Below, in pieces: positions 6,134-7,340 of a stretch of DNA of 7,340 bases (position 1 is the first letter of the stretch; each line of letters starts with the position of its first letter). Under the pieces are notes generated by a model that searched no databases, had not been told where the DNA came from, and saw only the letters and a program-made list of their open reading frames with translations. Made by a program: the position numbers and the translations under genes. The stretch comes from Deltaproteobacteria bacterium (GTDB lineage Bacteria; Myxococcota_A; UBA796; GCA-2862545): contig JAFDJI010000165.1 of NCBI GenBank assembly GCA_019307545.1, positions 1 through 7,340 on the forward strand, given 5' to 3'.

Positions 6134-7149
6134 GCCCCCTGACCTGGGCGCTGCTGGTCCTCTCCAGCTCGTTCTTGGTGGCGCTGCTCGCGAGGGCCCT
6201 CTTCAAGGGGGTCGTCCAGCGACTCACCCGCCAGACCGAGACCGAGCTGGACGACATCCTCGCCCGCCACCTCCGTCGGCCGGTATGGCTCTCCATTGGC
6301 CTCGGGGGCACCTGGTACGCCCTCGCGGTGTTGGACCTCCCGAGACCTGTCCCCTACGTCACCACCGGGTTGCTCGCGACCGGGGTGGTCGTGCTGTGGA
6401 CCGTGGGGATCTCCAGAATCGCGGGGGAGGTACTGGAGTGGCTGGCGGAACGGACCGATCGGTTCTCGGCCGTGAGCCCGCGCACCATGCCGGTGTTCGA
6501 GTTCGGCGCCCGAGCGGTGGTGTACGGTACCGCGCTCTACTTCCTGTTCCTCGCCTGGAACGTGGACCTCACCGGCTGGCTCGCGTCTGCGGGCATCGTC
6601 GGCATCGCCGTGGGCTTCGCCGCCCGAGACACCCTGGCCAACCTGTTCGCCGGGGTGTTCATCCTCGCCGACGCCCCCTACAAGCTCGGTGACTACCTGA
6701 TCCTGGGCAGCGGCGAGCGCGGCCGGGTGACCGAGATCGGGATCCGCGCCACCCGCATCCTCACCCGCGACGACGTGGAGATCATCGTCCCCAATGCGGT
6801 GATGGCGAATGTGAAGATCATCAACGAGAGCGGTGGCCCCGGGGAGCCGTTCCGGGTGCGCGCCAAGGTGGACGTGGCCTATGGCAGCGACCTCGACGAG
6901 GTGCGGAGCCTCCTCCTCGCGGCCCTGGAGGGCGTGGAAGGCATCACGGAGGACCCCAACCCCCGCGTCCGGTTCCGCGAGTTCGGCAGCTCCGGGCTCC
7001 GCTTTCAGCTCCTGTGCTGGGTACACCGCCCGGAGCTTCGGGGACGGGTGCTCGACGCGATCAACTCCAACATCTACAAGAGCTTCAACGCGAACGGGAT
7101 CGAGATCCCCTACAGCAGGCACGACGTGTACCTGCACCAGCGGGAGTGA
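6103..7149 (+). CDS. MscS-family small-conductance mechanosensitive ion channel
   Basis: Inner-membrane tension-gated channel of 348 residues that would release solutes on hypo-osmotic shock. Hydrophobic segments lie at about 12-34, 60-78, 83-105, 131-151 and 154-175, five in all, more than the three of E. coli MscS and closer to the YnaI/YbdG-like subclass. The last segment and what follows carry the family signature: a Gly/Ala-rich pore helix (GIVGIAVGFAARDTLAN, 164-180), then LFAGVFILADAPYKLGDYL and the beta-domain motif GRVTEIGIRATRI (207-219) with IIVPNAVM (227-234). The C-terminal alpha/beta vestibule domain ends near NGIEIPYS, as is typical. ATG6103 is chosen for its strong Shine-Dalgarno and because translation upstream in this frame is antisense-like and Pro/Arg-rich. 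It overlaps the esterase gene by 31 bases and converges on a minus-strand gene six bases downstream. Confidence 0.93.
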   Translation: MEENVIPWGLSPLTWALLVLSSSFLVALLARALFKGVVQRLTRQTETELDDILARHLRRPVWLSIGLGGTWYALAVLDLPRPVPYVTTGLLATGVVVLWTVGISRIAGEVLEWLAERTDRFSAVSPRTMPVFEFGARAVVYGTALYFLFLAWNVDLTGWLASAGIVGIAVGFAARDTLANLFAGVFILADAPYKLGDYLILGSGERGRVTEIGIRATRILTRDDVEIIVPNAVMANVKIINESGGPGEPFRVRAKVDVAYGSDLDEVRSLLLAALEGVEGITEDPNPRVRFREFGSSGLRFQLLCWVHRPELRGRVLDAINSNIYKSFNANGIEIPYSRHDVYLHQRE

Positions 7150-7155
7150 CCCGCC

Positions 7156-7340
7156 TCAGGTCGCGTTGCAGGAGACGTCCGGAGGTGCGAGCAGCTCCAA
7201 CAAACCCGGCCCCTTCTCGTCCGGTGCTGCACGCACGTCGATATGACCGGTCACCGTCTGCAACGCGCCGGTCTTCGACCCGATGTGCCGCCTCGCGTCA
7301 GCGGTGACCCGCATCCCGTCGATGATCAGGTACCCGTCGT
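7156..7340 (-). CDS. C-terminal end of an unrecognised minus-strand gene (partial, runs off the right edge)
   Basis: On the minus strand from base 7338, sixty codons read open to TGA at 7156-7158. The product begins DGYLIIDGMRVTADARR and ends LLELLAPPDVSCNAT. About 85 percent of codons end in G or C, as in the neighbouring genes, and the other two minus-strand frames hit stops quickly. The start lies outside the window, so no start codon is visible. The sequence looks like an alternating hydrophobic beta-rich segment followed by a short tail with one Cys; I do not recognise a family. The stop faces the MscS stop with six bases between them, with no terminator hairpin in the gap. Confidence 0.7.
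   Translation of the reverse strand, partial: DGYLIIDGMRVTADARRHIGSKTGALQTVTGHIDVRAAPDEKGPGLLELLAPPDVSCNAT

Noticed and set aside
6004..7137. 377-codon minus-strand frame antisense to the MscS gene
   Set aside because: It is a composition-driven shadow of a gene with a clear MscS signature.

Overview
The window is GC-rich (about two thirds G+C by eye), with strongly G/C-biased third codon positions in every gene called here. The gene content suggests a Myxococcota or other deltaproteobacterial-type genome, possibly a metagenome-derived contig: a surface lipoprotein carrying MopE-type CDGxDNDCDG repeats together with VCBS/FG-GAP and ASPIC/UnbV modules, and a second lipoprotein with a CGDxxC...CPxDCG knot. 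The taxonomic placement is inferred from protein architecture only.

Layout, left to right. Bases 1-93 hold the probable tail of an upstream plus-strand gene (stop at 42-44) and a short leader. Bases 94-2961 (+) encode a 955-residue secreted lipoprotein with six acidic, cysteine-containing MopE-like units, a Cys-rich linker, seven VCBS-type repeats that probably form a seven-bladed propeller, and a C-terminal ASPIC/UnbV domain. It converges, with a 2-base gap, on a small lipoprotein gene (2964-3593, -). That gene overlaps the end of a phospho-sugar mutase gene (3550-5289, -), and the two look like one operon. A 49-bp divergent spacer (5290-5338) separates this operon from a plus-strand pair: an alpha/beta-hydrolase esterase (5339-6133) and an MscS-family mechanosensitive channel (6103-7149), which overlap by 31 bases. 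At the right edge the 60-residue C-terminal end of a minus-strand gene (7156 to beyond 7340) converges on the channel gene.

The genes do not form one recognisable pathway. The mutase belongs to central sugar-phosphate metabolism, the channel to osmotic protection, the hydrolase has an unknown small-ester substrate, and the two lipoproteins are envelope or surface proteins. Packing is very tight: the only intergenic gaps seen are 49, 49, 6 and 2 bases, and two gene pairs overlap. No RNA gene, mobile element, CRISPR array or convincing terminator was seen. I found no evidence of a new defence or mobile system. The most noteworthy item is the multi-module lipoprotein, followed by the gene overlaps and the unlisted partial gene at the right edge.
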